DNA of 53,569 nucleotides from an uncultured Lachnobacterium sp. (GCA_937889225.1 CALAST010000017.1:1-53569), one strand, 5' to 3'. Positions 23,855 through 32,696 are shown, counted from the first letter of the stretch. Program-made: numbers and translations. The notes: a model not told the origin generated them from the letters alone.

Positions 23855-25677
23855 TCTTTATACCATTCCATATTTACATCAAAATTCTGCTTATAATAAT
23901 TGTCCATTATACTCTTTACATTCGCTATATCAAAAAAATCAGCTACATAATACGCTTGGCGATATAGTTTTTTATATTCTTCACTATATCGCTCCCCCAT
24001 ATGTTCCAAATCATCTGCAATTGCATCTAATGTACTCGCTAAATTACTCGTATTTTTATTTTTTATATAAATACCATAGACATAATTTAATATTTCTAAT
24101 GACCTTTCATAATTACCAATGGAAAAATACAATAACCCTAATATTCTTAATGCAAAACAAATACCATTCCATTGATATTCAAAATCTACTTTACTTCTAG
24201 CCATTTGTTCTAATACTGTTTCAAGTAAGAAAATTCCTTCCTCATACTTTTTCTGTTCTCGAAGAATTTTCGCCATATCTGCAACAATTTCTACTTCCGT
24301 TTGAGAATAGTACACCAAATATTCCGTATTCATATCCATTTTCTGTGTTAATTCTAATAAGAATTTCAATCTCATATATGCTTCTTCTGATGATATTTCT
24401 CGAAGATAATGTTTTACTTTGCACTTTCTCGCTTCTATGTACTGATAGTTTATGACATTCTCCATATCCAAAAGTTCTTCCATCTTATTTAAAATTTCCA
24501 AACTATCTTGCCATCGTTCTTCAATATCCGCAGTTCTTTGCATAATTCTCAACCGATACACTTCCGGAATATCCGTTTCCAACTCCCCTCTGCAATAACA
24601 CCAATGAATATCCAAACTTTTTACCAATTCTTTCAATTTACTTGGAAGCGGTTTCGTTTTTCCGCTTTCCACTCTCGAATAATTGGAAGGCTCATAAATC
24701 AAATCGCTTACCTGCTCTTGTGTCAGTCCTTTCTCTTTTCGTCTAGAACTCAAATATTCGTTTATAAGATATACTTTCGGCTTTCCAAATACCATCACTT
24801 CCGGACGAAATTCCATATCTGTATTTCCCTGCATAAATATATCACAATACACTTCATATTGTTTTTCATAAAAAGCCAGTTCCTTACTTTCTATCATTCG
24901 CAATAATGGGATATAGATTCGCAATACTTCCGTAATATCATAAAAAGTTCTTGTCGTATGCAATAATGTAATTGCTTTCTCACATAGTACCATCTTCTCG
25001 GTAAATTCCATATCCTTTTCAAACATATGAATCCCTACACACACCAGCTTCGGATAAATTCTTGCACGTTCTTCTAAGTCTATTCTGTCTTCATGTATAT
25101 ATTTTTCCAATTGAGAAAACCATATTTTCCCTGTTTCCAAGTCAATTATCTCTGCTTGGATTCCATAATACAAATATAACAACAATATATGCAGTTCCAT
25201 GACACTTAAGGAAACATCTTCCTCTAATACTGCAAACATCTTTGGATTGGTTTGGATACTTGCTTCCTTTAAATACTTTGTTGCTTTTTTCCAATTTTTA
25301 TATTCCATTGCCTCCATCATGCCATACATATACGCATAAAACTGTGTACTGATTTTTTTATCACAGGCATCGATTACCTCTGTCTGATTCTTTAGCAATA
25401 TTTTCAATTTCTTCCATTCTTTTTGTTCGAGTGCCTCAAAAACTTCTTCTTTCCACATATAATACGTATACTCATGTTCCGTTACCATAATTGAAAAATC
25501 GCTAAAGCATCCGCCTATTCGCTCCATAAAATATTCAAACAACAGAAAACTTTGTGTATATTTCCCACTCTCATATCCCGACAGCATCGCACGAGAACAG
25601 ATTCCCGTACATATCTGTTTCATCGCTAGTCTTTTCTCTTTTCGAAAGCATTTTAAAATTCTTCCTATTTCTATCAT
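23851..25677 (-). CDS. Large regulator with two XRE-type HTH domains and TPR-like C-terminus (RNPP-like)
   Basis: The 608-residue protein has an N-terminal HTH (about 3-55, IGRILKCFRKEKRLAMKQIC), a helical region to about 300, a second clear HTH (INEYLSSRRKEKGLTQEQVS, then PSNYSRVESGK, about 310-370), and a C-terminal helical repeat region with TPR-like phrases (LGLLYFSIGNYERSLEILNY). Proteins of the Rgg/PlcR/PrgX group have one HTH followed by TPRs that bind a small exported and re-imported peptide. This one looks like a doubled version, about twice the usual 300 residues. GAGGTAT lies upstream of the start. The convergent 42-residue peptide gene overlapping its end is the natural candidate ligand. 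Confidence 0.8.
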   Translation of the reverse strand: MIEIGRILKCFRKEKRLAMKQICTGICSRAMLSGYESGKYTQSFLLFEYFMERIGGCFSDFSIMVTEHEYTYYMWKEEVFEALEQKEWKKLKILLKNQTEVIDACDKKISTQFYAYMYGMMEAMEYKNWKKATKYLKEASIQTNPKMFAVLEEDVSLSVMELHILLLYLYYGIQAEIIDLETGKIWFSQLEKYIHEDRIDLEERARIYPKLVCVGIHMFEKDMEFTEKMVLCEKAITLLHTTRTFYDITEVLRIYIPLLRMIESKELAFYEKQYEVYCDIFMQGNTDMEFRPEVMVFGKPKVYLINEYLSSRRKEKGLTQEQVSDLIYEPSNYSRVESGKTKPLPSKLKELVKSLDIHWCYCRGELETDIPEVYRLRIMQRTADIEERWQDSLEILNKMEELLDMENVINYQYIEARKCKVKHYLREISSEEAYMRLKFLLELTQKMDMNTEYLVYYSQTEVEIVADMAKILREQKKYEEGIFLLETVLEQMARSKVDFEYQWNGICFALRILGLLYFSIGNYERSLEILNYVYGIYIKNKNTSNLASTLDAIADDLEHMGERYSEEYKKLYRQAYYVADFFDIANVKSIMDNYYKQNFDVNMEWYKD

Positions 25678-25733
25678 CTGTATACCTCATATTTAAGGGA
25701 ATCCTTACATTGCAAAACACTTTATCTTTAAAT

Positions 25734-25767
25734 TAAAAAATCAGTAAACCTCAAGTTTACCGATTTT
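25734..25767 (-). terminator. Terminator after tRNA-Lys
   Basis: On the minus strand GTAAAC and GTTTAC, extended by AATCG/TGATT, form a stem followed by a run of six T, immediately after the tRNA 3' end. Confidence 0.75.
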
Positions 25768-25771
25768 TCAA

Positions 25772-25844
25772 TGCGCCTTCAGGGGCTCGAACCCTGGACA
25801 CCCTGATTAAGAGTCAGGTGCTCTACCAACTGAGCTAAAGGCGC
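25772..25844 (-). tRNA. tRNA-Lys (anticodon CUU)
   Basis: A 73-base cloverleaf reads on the minus strand: acceptor GCGCCTT/AAGGCGC, TA, D-stem GCTC with AGTTGGTAGAGC, anticodon stem and loop CTGA-CTCTTAA-TCAG with CTT, T-arm GGTTCGAGCCC. The discriminator is A and CCA is not encoded. Confidence 0.95.
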
Positions 25845-25960
25845 TTATTCAATTATTTCTTTCACAAATGCAAGACTTATTATATACTATAAAAACCAAA
25901 AAAGCAAGTACTTTTTTACTTTTTATAAAAATATTCCTATTATCATTATTACTTTAAGAA

Positions 25961-25988
25961 TTGTAGTTTGGAAAAATAATGGTATACT
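25961..25988 (+). promoter_or_regulatory. Possible pepT promoter
   Basis: TTGTAG (25961-25966), a 16-bp spacer and TATACT (25983-25988). It would give a leader of about 130 bases that includes a dispersed hairpin at 26031-26053. Confidence 0.4.
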
Positions 25989-26030
25989 ATTTATGAGTAT
26001 TATTGAAAACGCTCGTCTCTTTAGTGAATC

Positions 26031-26053
26031 AAGCAGATATTTATAATCCGCTT
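26031..26053 (+). repeat. Dispersed hairpin repeat, copy 3
   Basis: AAGCAGAT, loop ATTTATA, ATCCGCTT: the same 8-bp stem and 7-base loop plan, with one mismatched pair. It lies in the probable 5' leader of pepT. Confidence 0.55.
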
Positions 26054-26120
26054 GGTCTCTTGCCAAACACACCTAAAAATATACAAAAAGAATTAGAAAA
26101 TACAGAAAGGACTTTACATT

Positions 26121-27341
26121 ATGAAACTCGAAGAACGATTTCTAAACTATGTCTCCTATTGGACAACTTCTGATGAAGAAGGCACAACAAACCCAACCAG
26201 CGAAAGAGAATTTACATTAGCAAAAGTTTTAAAACAGGAATTAGAAGAAATAGGACTTACCAAAGTGCTTCTCTCTGATACTTGCTATGTCTATGGTCTT
26301 TTACCTGCCACACCCGGTATGGAACATAAAAAAGCAATTGGTTTGATTGCCCATATGGATACTGCACCTGCCTTTTCCGGTGAAAACATAAAACCGCAGA
26401 TTATTCCATGTTATGATGGCGAAGATATTTTATTAACAGGCAGTCAATCTTATCTTAAAGTATCCGATTTTCCATCCCTAAAAACGTTAAAAGGACATCG
26501 CTTAATTACAACTGACGGAACAACACTTTTGGGAGCAGACGATAAAGCAGGTATTGCCGAAATTATAACAGCCGTTGAAGAAATAAAAAACAGCGACACT
26601 CCACATGGCGATATTTGGGTATGCTTTACTCCGGATGAAGAAGTTGGTATGGGACCGAACAGCTTTGATTTAGACTACTTTAAAGCAGACTATGCCTATA
26701 CAGTAGATGGTGCGTACGAAGCAGATATTGCCTATGAAAACTTCAATGCAGCAAGTGCAACATTCACGATAAATGGTGTAAGTGTACATCCTGGTGAAGC
26801 CAAAGACATTATGGTAAATGCAGCACTCATCGGCTGTGAAATTGCTTGTCGTCTTCCACAATCAGAAACACCGGCTCATACAGAAGGCAGAGAAGGTTTC
26901 TTCCACTTAACCGATATGAATGGAGATGTTGTATCTGCTACGCTTTCCTATATTATAAGAGACCATGACAAAGAACGCTTCCTCTCTCGTCTTGATTTAC
27001 TTCAATCTTTAGAATCAGAAATGAATGCAAAATATGGTAACGATACTGTACACTTACAAATCAAACATTCCTATGAAAATATGCTCTCTGTGATTGAGAA
27101 AGAAATGTATATTATAGACCTTGCCAAAGATGCAATTCGTTCTGTAGGCTTAGAACCTGTTTCCCTTCCTGTACGCGGTGGTACGGATGGTGCGAGACTT
27201 TCTTTTATGGGACTTCCTTGTCCAAACCTCGGAACCGGAGGCTATGGATTCCATGGACCATATGAACATGTAAGCGTAACTTCTATGCAAAAGGTTGTGG
27301 AAATTTTAAAGAATATTATTGCAAATCCGGTTGACCGATAA
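26121..27341 (+). CDS. pepT: Peptidase T (tripeptide aminopeptidase)
   Basis: The cytosolic M20-family zinc aminopeptidase releases the N-terminal residue of tripeptides. The 406-residue length is standard. Metal ligands and motifs are in IAHMDTAPAFSG (near 74-85), LLGADDKAGIAEI with the bridging Asp, FTPDEEVGMG with the catalytic Glu pair, and VRGGTDGARLS late in the protein. The ATG is supported by AGAAAGGA. It is a single-gene transcription unit, with tRNA-Lys divergent upstream and a strong terminator downstream. Confidence 0.95.
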   Translation: MKLEERFLNYVSYWTTSDEEGTTNPTSEREFTLAKVLKQELEEIGLTKVLLSDTCYVYGLLPATPGMEHKKAIGLIAHMDTAPAFSGENIKPQIIPCYDGEDILLTGSQSYLKVSDFPSLKTLKGHRLITTDGTTLLGADDKAGIAEIITAVEEIKNSDTPHGDIWVCFTPDEEVGMGPNSFDLDYFKADYAYTVDGAYEADIAYENFNAASATFTINGVSVHPGEAKDIMVNAALIGCEIACRLPQSETPAHTEGREGFFHLTDMNGDVVSATLSYIIRDHDKERFLSRLDLLQSLESEMNAKYGNDTVHLQIKHSYENMLSVIEKEMYIIDLAKDAIRSVGLEPVSLPVRGGTDGARLSFMGLPCPNLGTGGYGFHGPYEHVSVTSMQKVVEILKNIIANPVDR

Positions 27342-27346
27342 TTTTT

Positions 27347-27393
27347 AAACCCTAATAATTAGAATATATTTTTTCTCTAATTATTAGGGTTTT
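27347..27393. terminator. pepT terminator
   Basis: AAACCCTAATAATTAGA (27347-27363) pairs perfectly with its complement at 27376-27392 and is followed by T-rich sequence; it can serve the convergent minus-strand gene too. Confidence 0.85.
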
Positions 27394-27410
27394 ATCTTTT
27401 TATGTATATA

Positions 27411-28973
27411 TTACAAGTTTGCAATCAATGCCGCAATTTCGTCTGGAGTCATAACCTTATTCGGATTTGATAAATCCGGCATTGGTGGTTTTTCCTCTTT
27501 CACAGGCTCTGCCTTTGGTTCTTCTCCCATATTTGCTACAAGGGCAGCTATCTCATCCGGACTCATAACCTTATTTGGATTTGACAAATCCGGCATTGGT
27601 GGTTTTTCCTCTTTCACAGGCTCTGCTTCTGGTTCTTCTCCTATATTTGCGAGTAAAGCTGCTATCTCATCCGGTGTCATAACTTTATTTGGATTTGACA
27701 AATCCGGCATCGGTGTTTTTTCTTCTTCTACAACAGCTTCTACCACTTCAGCAGATACTTCTGTCATTGTAATGTCATCCGGTATACCCTCATCCATAAG
27801 TGGTTCTTCCACCATTAATTCCGGCATCACTTCGTTTTCTTTGATTTCCAGCATTGGCTCTTCAATCTGAATTTCCGGTGCAACCTCTATTTCAGTTCCT
27901 TCTTCCAATTCCATTATTGGTTCTTCCACTACTAATCCTTCAAAAGCAGACTCCACATCTTCCGGTTTCATCTCCATATTACTTTCAACCTCAGCAAGAG
28001 AATCTAACCATTCTTCCGAATTTTCTAATGTTTCTATATTTTCAGATACTTCTATAGAATTTTCTAATACTTCTATATTTTCTACATTTTCAGATACTTC
28101 TACATGGTTTTCTAATACTTCTCTATTTTCGGATGCTTCTACATGGTTTTCTAACGCTTCTACATTTTCGAATGCTTCTACATGATTTTCTAACACTTCT
28201 ACATTTTTGGATGCTTCTACATGATTTTCTAACGCCTCTACATTTTCTGATACTTCTATACTTTCAGATGCTTTTATTGCAGTTTCTACCGGCTTATCAA
28301 CCGCTATCTCCATCGGAGCTGCTGAAACAACAACTTTTGAATTTTGCATAATTGCCTGATTCAAACGGAGTTCCATATCTTTCATTTGAATAATTAATTG
28401 CTGCACATTCAATTCCATTTGCTTATTTACATCAGAAACTGTTTTTTCTGAAATACCATCCAATACAGATAATTTTTCATTTTGCATTTCTTCATTTCTT
28501 TCCAATTGTTCCGCAAGCTGAACATAAGACTGTAAAAGTGCTTCCGTATTATCTTTATTTCGATTAATGATAACCTTAGATGTTCCCTTTTGTGCATTGA
28601 TAATTTCTTCTGTCGAGATTTTCATAATTTTTTCCAAAAGCGACAATCTATCATTTATTTCTTCAAATGAATTATTCAATACTATGTAAGCTGCTTTTTG
28701 TGTATTGCAAACTTCCTCATATTGTTCAGTTAATTTTTGCGTTTTTAAATCACTTAAAAACATCATGGAATCTATTACAAAGTAAGCTGCAATTAATGAC
28801 ATAATTGCAAACAATGTAATACTATTAACATCACTTCCCATATTTATAATAATGTATATCTCAGCGATAAGAATGGTTAAAAAGCTTAATACCGATATGC
28901 CTAACTTTAATTTTACACTTTCTTCCCGATCCCGTTTTTTCTCGCTTGCTTTTTCCTTTTCGTCCATTTTCAT
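27411..28973 (-). CDS. Repetitive coiled-coil membrane protein with three PNKVMTPDEIAAL repeats
   Basis: The 520-residue protein has two membrane helices near the N-terminus (about 27-68), then a coiled-coil region. An acidic region of roughly 13-residue repeats (NVEALENHVEAS, about encoded 28040-28250) follows. The C-terminus holds three 38-residue units, each with PPMPDLSNPNKVM and PDEIAALxANxGEE. Similar PNKxM(S/T)PxEIAAL tails are recalled in other Lachnospiraceae proteins, and they loosely resemble the EEIDALL motif of FliM/FliN. The function is unknown; the C-terminal units may be short protein-binding motifs. The DNA repeats could allow length variation between strains. Confidence 0.75.
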   Translation of the reverse strand: MKMDEKEKASEKKRDREESVKLKLGISVLSFLTILIAEIYIIINMGSDVNSITLFAIMSLIAAYFVIDSMMFLSDLKTQKLTEQYEEVCNTQKAAYIVLNNSFEEINDRLSLLEKIMKISTEEIINAQKGTSKVIINRNKDNTEALLQSYVQLAEQLERNEEMQNEKLSVLDGISEKTVSDVNKQMELNVQQLIIQMKDMELRLNQAIMQNSKVVVSAAPMEIAVDKPVETAIKASESIEVSENVEALENHVEASKNVEVLENHVEAFENVEALENHVEASENREVLENHVEVSENVENIEVLENSIEVSENIETLENSEEWLDSLAEVESNMEMKPEDVESAFEGLVVEEPIMELEEGTEIEVAPEIQIEEPMLEIKENEVMPELMVEEPLMDEGIPDDITMTEVSAEVVEAVVEEEKTPMPDLSNPNKVMTPDEIAALLANIGEEPEAEPVKEEKPPMPDLSNPNKVMSPDEIAALVANMGEEPKAEPVKEEKPPMPDLSNPNKVMTPDEIAALIANL

Positions 28974-28998
28974 TTTCTCCCTTTCCTATTTTCAGAAA

Positions 28999-29072
28999 TG
29001 CACCTAACTGGATTCGAACCAGCGGCCTACCGCTTAGGAGGCGGTCGCTCTATCCTACTGAGCTATAGGTGC
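28999..29072 (-). tRNA. tRNA-Arg (anticodon CCU)
   Basis: A 74-base cloverleaf on the minus strand: acceptor GCACCTA/TAGGTGC, TA, D-stem GCTC, anticodon arm ACCGC-CTCCTAA-GCGGT with CCT, T-arm GGTTCGAATCC, discriminator A, no CCA. It is upstream of the repetitive membrane protein and just next to the MITE insertion. Confidence 0.95.
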
Positions 29073-29084
29073 TAATATCTATAT

Positions 29085-29218
29085 GTTACTGTACACTGCG
29101 CTCCCAGTAACGAGTAAAAATCCATGAAAAATTTGCTCCGCAAATGGATTTTTACTTGCAAAATTTACATTTTCATACGTACTTAGCAGTAAATGCTAAG
29201 TACTATGTGTACAATAAT
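29085..29218. mobile_element. MITE-like non-autonomous element, complete copy
   Basis: The 134-bp element starts GTTACTGTACAC and ends GTGTACAATAAT (two changes from a perfect 12-bp terminal inverted repeat; the copy at 1-55 ends in the perfect form). It is flanked by direct repeats ATCTATAT at 29077-29084 and 29219-29226, an 8-bp target-site duplication. Inside are a long hairpin (AGTAAAAATCCAT at 29113 with its complement at 29144-29156) and a short one (ACTTAGCA/TGCTAAGT). No coding capacity. It inserted exactly at the stop codon of the DUF3881 gene, leaving the frame intact. Confidence 0.75.
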
Positions 29219-29220
29219 AT

Positions 29221-30093
29221 CTATATACATACAGATCCCTGCATCCAGATATATCCTTTAAATCTTCTGCCAATTTCCGGCTTACCTAATAAATCCTTTT
29301 TATTAATCGTTACATTAAATATAATGTCATTTGTGTTTAATGTCAATGTATAAAGACGCTCTTCCGTAAGTGTATTTACAATTTCTAATACATCTACAAT
29401 TTCTCCCAAAATACTATATTGGTCACTCTCTATACTATACGGCATAAACGTAGAACTTACAATACTAAAAATATCTTCTCTTGAAACTCGTTTGGAAATC
29501 GTCGAATACAAATCCATATCCTGCATACTCAGACTTTCAATGGCTTCTTCATTTCCTTCTCGTGCTTGTGCCATCAACTGACTTCGTTTTTCGTATTTAT
29601 AATTTGCTTTCAGCCTAGCCGGCAGATTTTGCTCAACCGGCAAAATAATCTTTCCCTCTACCGATAATGCAGAAAGATATGCTCCTCGAAAACTTGTATC
29701 ATGAATATTATGTCTATATTCCGATAAGAAATCCGCTACATTTTGTAAATAGAAAATAAGTGCTACACCTAAACGCACTTCATCACAAATTCCGGCATAA
29801 GACTCTTTTTCCGCATATTTTTCCACTTCTACCGTTTCCATAGTGGTAAGCTCATCCGTCTTTACAAATGGAAAATAATAATCCATGTGAAACATATCAT
29901 CTTCACCATAAGAGCCTCTGATAGCAATTCCTATATTCTTGGCAAATTCTTTTGTGAACTCCGCAAATTCCTTGTCTTCGGAATCTCTCGTCACTTTCAT
30001 TGTACCCGGATGTTCTATTATTTCATTAAATATCAATTCTAAATCTTTTTCTCGAATATCGGAAAAACCAATTGCTCTTAAGAACCTATGCAC
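29221..30093 (-). CDS. DUF3881 family protein
   Basis: The 290-residue protein begins MHRFLRAIGFSDI, the typical opening of a family found next to parB-region genes in Lachnospiraceae. No signal peptide or membrane helix is visible, and the role is unknown. GTG at 30093 has AAGGAG upstream. The stop codon (29221-29223) lies inside one copy of the MITE target duplication, so the element landed at the very end of the gene. It follows the DUF4446 gene by 14 bases and is probably part of the parA-parB transcription unit. Confidence 0.85.
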   Translation of the reverse strand: MHRFLRAIGFSDIREKDLELIFNEIIEHPGTMKVTRDSEDKEFAEFTKEFAKNIGIAIRGSYGEDDMFHMDYYFPFVKTDELTTMETVEVEKYAEKESYAGICDEVRLGVALIFYLQNVADFLSEYRHNIHDTSFRGAYLSALSVEGKIILPVEQNLPARLKANYKYEKRSQLMAQAREGNEEAIESLSMQDMDLYSTISKRVSREDIFSIVSSTFMPYSIESDQYSILGEIVDVLEIVNTLTEERLYTLTLNTNDIIFNVTINKKDLLGKPEIGRRFKGYIWMQGSVCI

Positions 30094-30107
30094 TTTTTTA
30101 CTCCTTT

Positions 30108-30602
30108 TTAATTATTTTCCTTTGCCATAGCCAGAGCATTTTTTTCTTCTTCAGATAAAACAACAACTGCATTTCCTGCTACAATATCTTTCATATAAGT
30201 GTAACATCCTTCTCTGCTATGAACTGCATTCAAAATAAATCCATCTTCCTTTTCATTCAGCAATGCAAGGGAAAAACTCAATTTTCCGCCCATTTCGTTA
30301 AATGCATCGTATTTTACAAGTCCCACTTTTTGGAAACTGGACTTCATTTTTTTAGACAATACTTCTATGTTTTCTGCATTTACATTGCTTGCTTTTATCA
30401 AGGTGTCAATTTGGTTTAATCGTTCAATTAAGGTATCTTCCAAACTTTTCATATCTTTGCCACTCATAAATGCTTCATACCGTTTTTTTAAACGACTAAC
30501 CTTTATCATGTTTACAATCAACATAATAAACATAATAAGCACTACCGCAGCAAGACCAATAATGATATAATCCGATTCTATTCCTAACATCTGCGAAATC
30601 AT
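30108..30602 (-). CDS. DUF4446 family membrane protein
   Basis: The 164-residue protein has one N-terminal membrane helix (about 13-33), a coiled coil, and a conserved C-terminal domain (VGLVKYDAFNEMGGKLSFSLALL and FILNAVHSREGCYTYMK). This family is regularly encoded directly after parB in Clostridia, as here, 10 bases after it. Its function is not known; the position suggests a link to chromosome segregation or cell division. Confidence 0.9.
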   Translation of the reverse strand: MISQMLGIESDYIIIGLAAVVLIMFIMLIVNMIKVSRLKKRYEAFMSGKDMKSLEDTLIERLNQIDTLIKASNVNAENIEVLSKKMKSSFQKVGLVKYDAFNEMGGKLSFSLALLNEKEDGFILNAVHSREGCYTYMKDIVAGNAVVVLSEEEKNALAMAKENN

Positions 30603-30612
30603 CTAACAACTC

Positions 30613-31512
30613 CTATCTTTCCACAGTACGAAGCAAATCAATAATGCGATCCAGCTCATCCTGGGAATAATACTCAATTTCTAACTTTCCTTTTTTCTCA
30701 TCTTTAGCATGAATATAGACTTTTGTTCCCAATATTGCTTTCATTTGTTCTTCCAAATCTCTATAAACAGCCTCCAATGTTGTGTCTATTTTTTTCACAC
30801 AAGCTTCTTTGCCCTTGTTCTCATTTTGCAGACTTTTCACTAACTTTTCAGTATCACGTACACTTAATTTTTCATCAAAAATCTTCATTGCAATTAAATA
30901 CTGTTGTTCTTCATCTTCAATACTAAGCAATGCCCTTGCATGACCCGTTGTAAGCATTTCGTCAATCACCATCTGCTGCACTTTTTCATTTAATTTTAAA
31001 AGACGCATGATATTCGTCACCGCAGTACGACTTTTTGAAACTCGCTCTGCGACTTCATCTTGTTTTAATTGAAACTCTGTTATAAGTTTTTTATAAGCTT
31101 GTGCTTCTTCTATCGGATTTAGGTTTTCTCTTTGAATATTTTCAATCAAAGAAATTTCCATTTTTTCCTGTTCGGTCAGATTTTTTATAATAACAGGAAC
31201 TTCTTTTAAGCCTGCAATTTTTGCAGCCCTCCATCTTCGTTCACCAGCAATGATTTCATAGTAATCCTCTTTTGCCTGTACAAGAAGTGGCTGCAATACA
31301 CCAAACTGCTTAATAGATTCTGCTAATTCCAACAAAGCATCTTCGTCAAATTTCTTACGTGGCTGTTCTCGATTTGGCTCTACTTTTGCTATGCTTACCA
31401 ATATGGCTTCATTTATTTTATCTGTTACGACTGTACTTATGATGGGCTTACTTACTTTATTTGTAATAAGGGAATCCAACCCCTTTCCCAATCCGCTTTT
31501 CTTAACGGCCAT
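30613..31512 (-). CDS. parB: ParB/Spo0J chromosome-partitioning CTPase
   Basis: The 299-residue protein has an N-terminal KGLGKGLDSL-like ParA-contacting segment (here KSGLGKGLDSLI), the ParB/Srx CTP-binding domain with EQPRKKF and GERRWRA, and a parS-reading HTH (DEVAERVSKSRTAVTNIMRLL). A dimerisation domain follows. It binds parS and spreads as a sliding clamp on DNA. Nine parS-type sites are found in the window, seven just upstream of parA. AAGGAT precedes the ATG. It is encoded three bases after parA. Confidence 0.95.
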   Translation of the reverse strand: MAVKKSGLGKGLDSLITNKVSKPIISTVVTDKINEAILVSIAKVEPNREQPRKKFDEDALLELAESIKQFGVLQPLLVQAKEDYYEIIAGERRWRAAKIAGLKEVPVIIKNLTEQEKMEISLIENIQRENLNPIEEAQAYKKLITEFQLKQDEVAERVSKSRTAVTNIMRLLKLNEKVQQMVIDEMLTTGHARALLSIEDEEQQYLIAMKIFDEKLSVRDTEKLVKSLQNENKGKEACVKKIDTTLEAVYRDLEEQMKAILGTKVYIHAKDEKKGKLEIEYYSQDELDRIIDLLRTVER

Positions 31513-31515
31513 CGT

Positions 31516-32283
31516 TTAAATATCCTTTCTCTCGATAACTTCTTTTGCCAGATTTCTATAGCTTGCTGCACCTGCTGACCTTGCATCATACAAGTTAATT
31601 GGCATTCCATGAGACGGTGCTTCTGCCAAACGGATATTTCTTGGAATCATCGTATCATAAATCTTTTCATCCAAATTTTCTTTCACAGTCTGCACTACCT
31701 GATTAGAAAGATTTGTTCTTACATCATACATAGTAAACACAATTCCTTCTATATTAAGTCTCGGGTTTAATCTCTGCTGCACCAAACTAATTGTATGCAT
31801 CAACTGACTCAATCCTTCCAATGCATAATATTCACATTGAATTGGAACTAATACGCTATCTGCCGTTGTCATTGCATTAATAGTAAGCATATTTAATGAT
31901 GGTGGACAATCAATCACAATAAAATCATATCTATCTTTTACAGCATCTACTGTCCTTTTCAAAATATATTCCTTATCGGTAATCCCAAGTAATTCAATTT
32001 CTGCCCCGGCTAAATTAACATTGGATGGAATAATATGTACATTATCTACAACTGTCTCATGTATACTTTCTTCGATTGTACATTCCTCTAACATTAATTC
32101 ATATACTGTATTTTCAACTTCATTTTTATCTACACCTAACCCGCTTGTCATATTCCCCTGTGGGTCTAAGTCGATTGCCAACACTTTTTTTGTTTGTTCA
32201 GCCAGACAAGCAGCTAAGTTAATCGATGTTGTTGTTTTTCCAACACCACCTTTTTGATTTGCAACTGCTATAATTCTTCCCAT
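31516..32283 (-). CDS. parA: ParA/Soj chromosome-partitioning ATPase
   Basis: A 255-residue Walker-type ATPase with the deviant P-loop KGGVGKTTTSINLA (about 10-23), DLDPQGN with the switch Asp, and CPPSLNMLT. It drives origin segregation together with ParB. AAAGGACC is upstream of the ATG. The upstream region holds the parS array, which begins about 110 bases before the start and includes a TATAAT at 32357-32362 on the minus strand, so ParB binding may well affect this promoter. Confidence 0.95.
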   Translation of the reverse strand: MGRIIAVANQKGGVGKTTTSINLAACLAEQTKKVLAIDLDPQGNMTSGLGVDKNEVENTVYELMLEECTIEESIHETVVDNVHIIPSNVNLAGAEIELLGITDKEYILKRTVDAVKDRYDFIVIDCPPSLNMLTINAMTTADSVLVPIQCEYYALEGLSQLMHTISLVQQRLNPRLNIEGIVFTMYDVRTNLSNQVVQTVKENLDEKIYDTMIPRNIRLAEAPSHGMPINLYDARSAGAASYRNLAKEVIERKDI

Positions 32284-32393
32284 TACTAGGTCCTTTCTTT
32301 TGGTGGAATTTCTTTATTGTAATCTTTTAGACTACTATAATTATCATTACTTTTGTATTATAACACTTCTTAATTTCTATTTCTACCTCAAAA

Positions 32394-32696
32394 TGTTTCA
32401 CGTGAAACTTTTTTCTCTTTTCATTTTGTTTCACACCCTATGTTTCACGTGAAACAATTCTCTCTTTTCATTTCATTCCACACCCTATGTTTCACGTGAA
32501 ACTTTTTTCTTTTTCATTTTGTTTCTCACCCTATGTTTCACGTGAAACAATTCTCTCTTTTTATTTCGTTCCACGCTCTATGTTTCACGTGAAACAATTC
32601 TCTCCTACTTTCACTTTGTTCCGCACTCTATGTTTCACGTGAAACAATTCTCTCCTACTTTCACTTTGTTTCACGCCCTATGTTTCACATGAAACT
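32394..32696. repeat. Tandem array of seven parS-type sites
   Basis: Sites TGTTTCACGTGAAAC(A/T) start at 32394, 32441, 32488, 32534, 32581 and 32631. A seventh at 32681 has CACATG in the centre. They repeat at 46-50 bp with a shared spacer (ATTCTCTC, TTTCA.TTTGTT, CACNC.CTA). Two more sites lie at 33785 and 36532. The 497-base gap between parA and the hydrolase gene is otherwise filled by this array and the two promoters. Confidence 0.95.

Noticed and set aside
32394..32696. CRISPR array
   Set aside because: The repeats are 16-bp parS palindromes with conserved, not unique, spacers; no cas genes are near.
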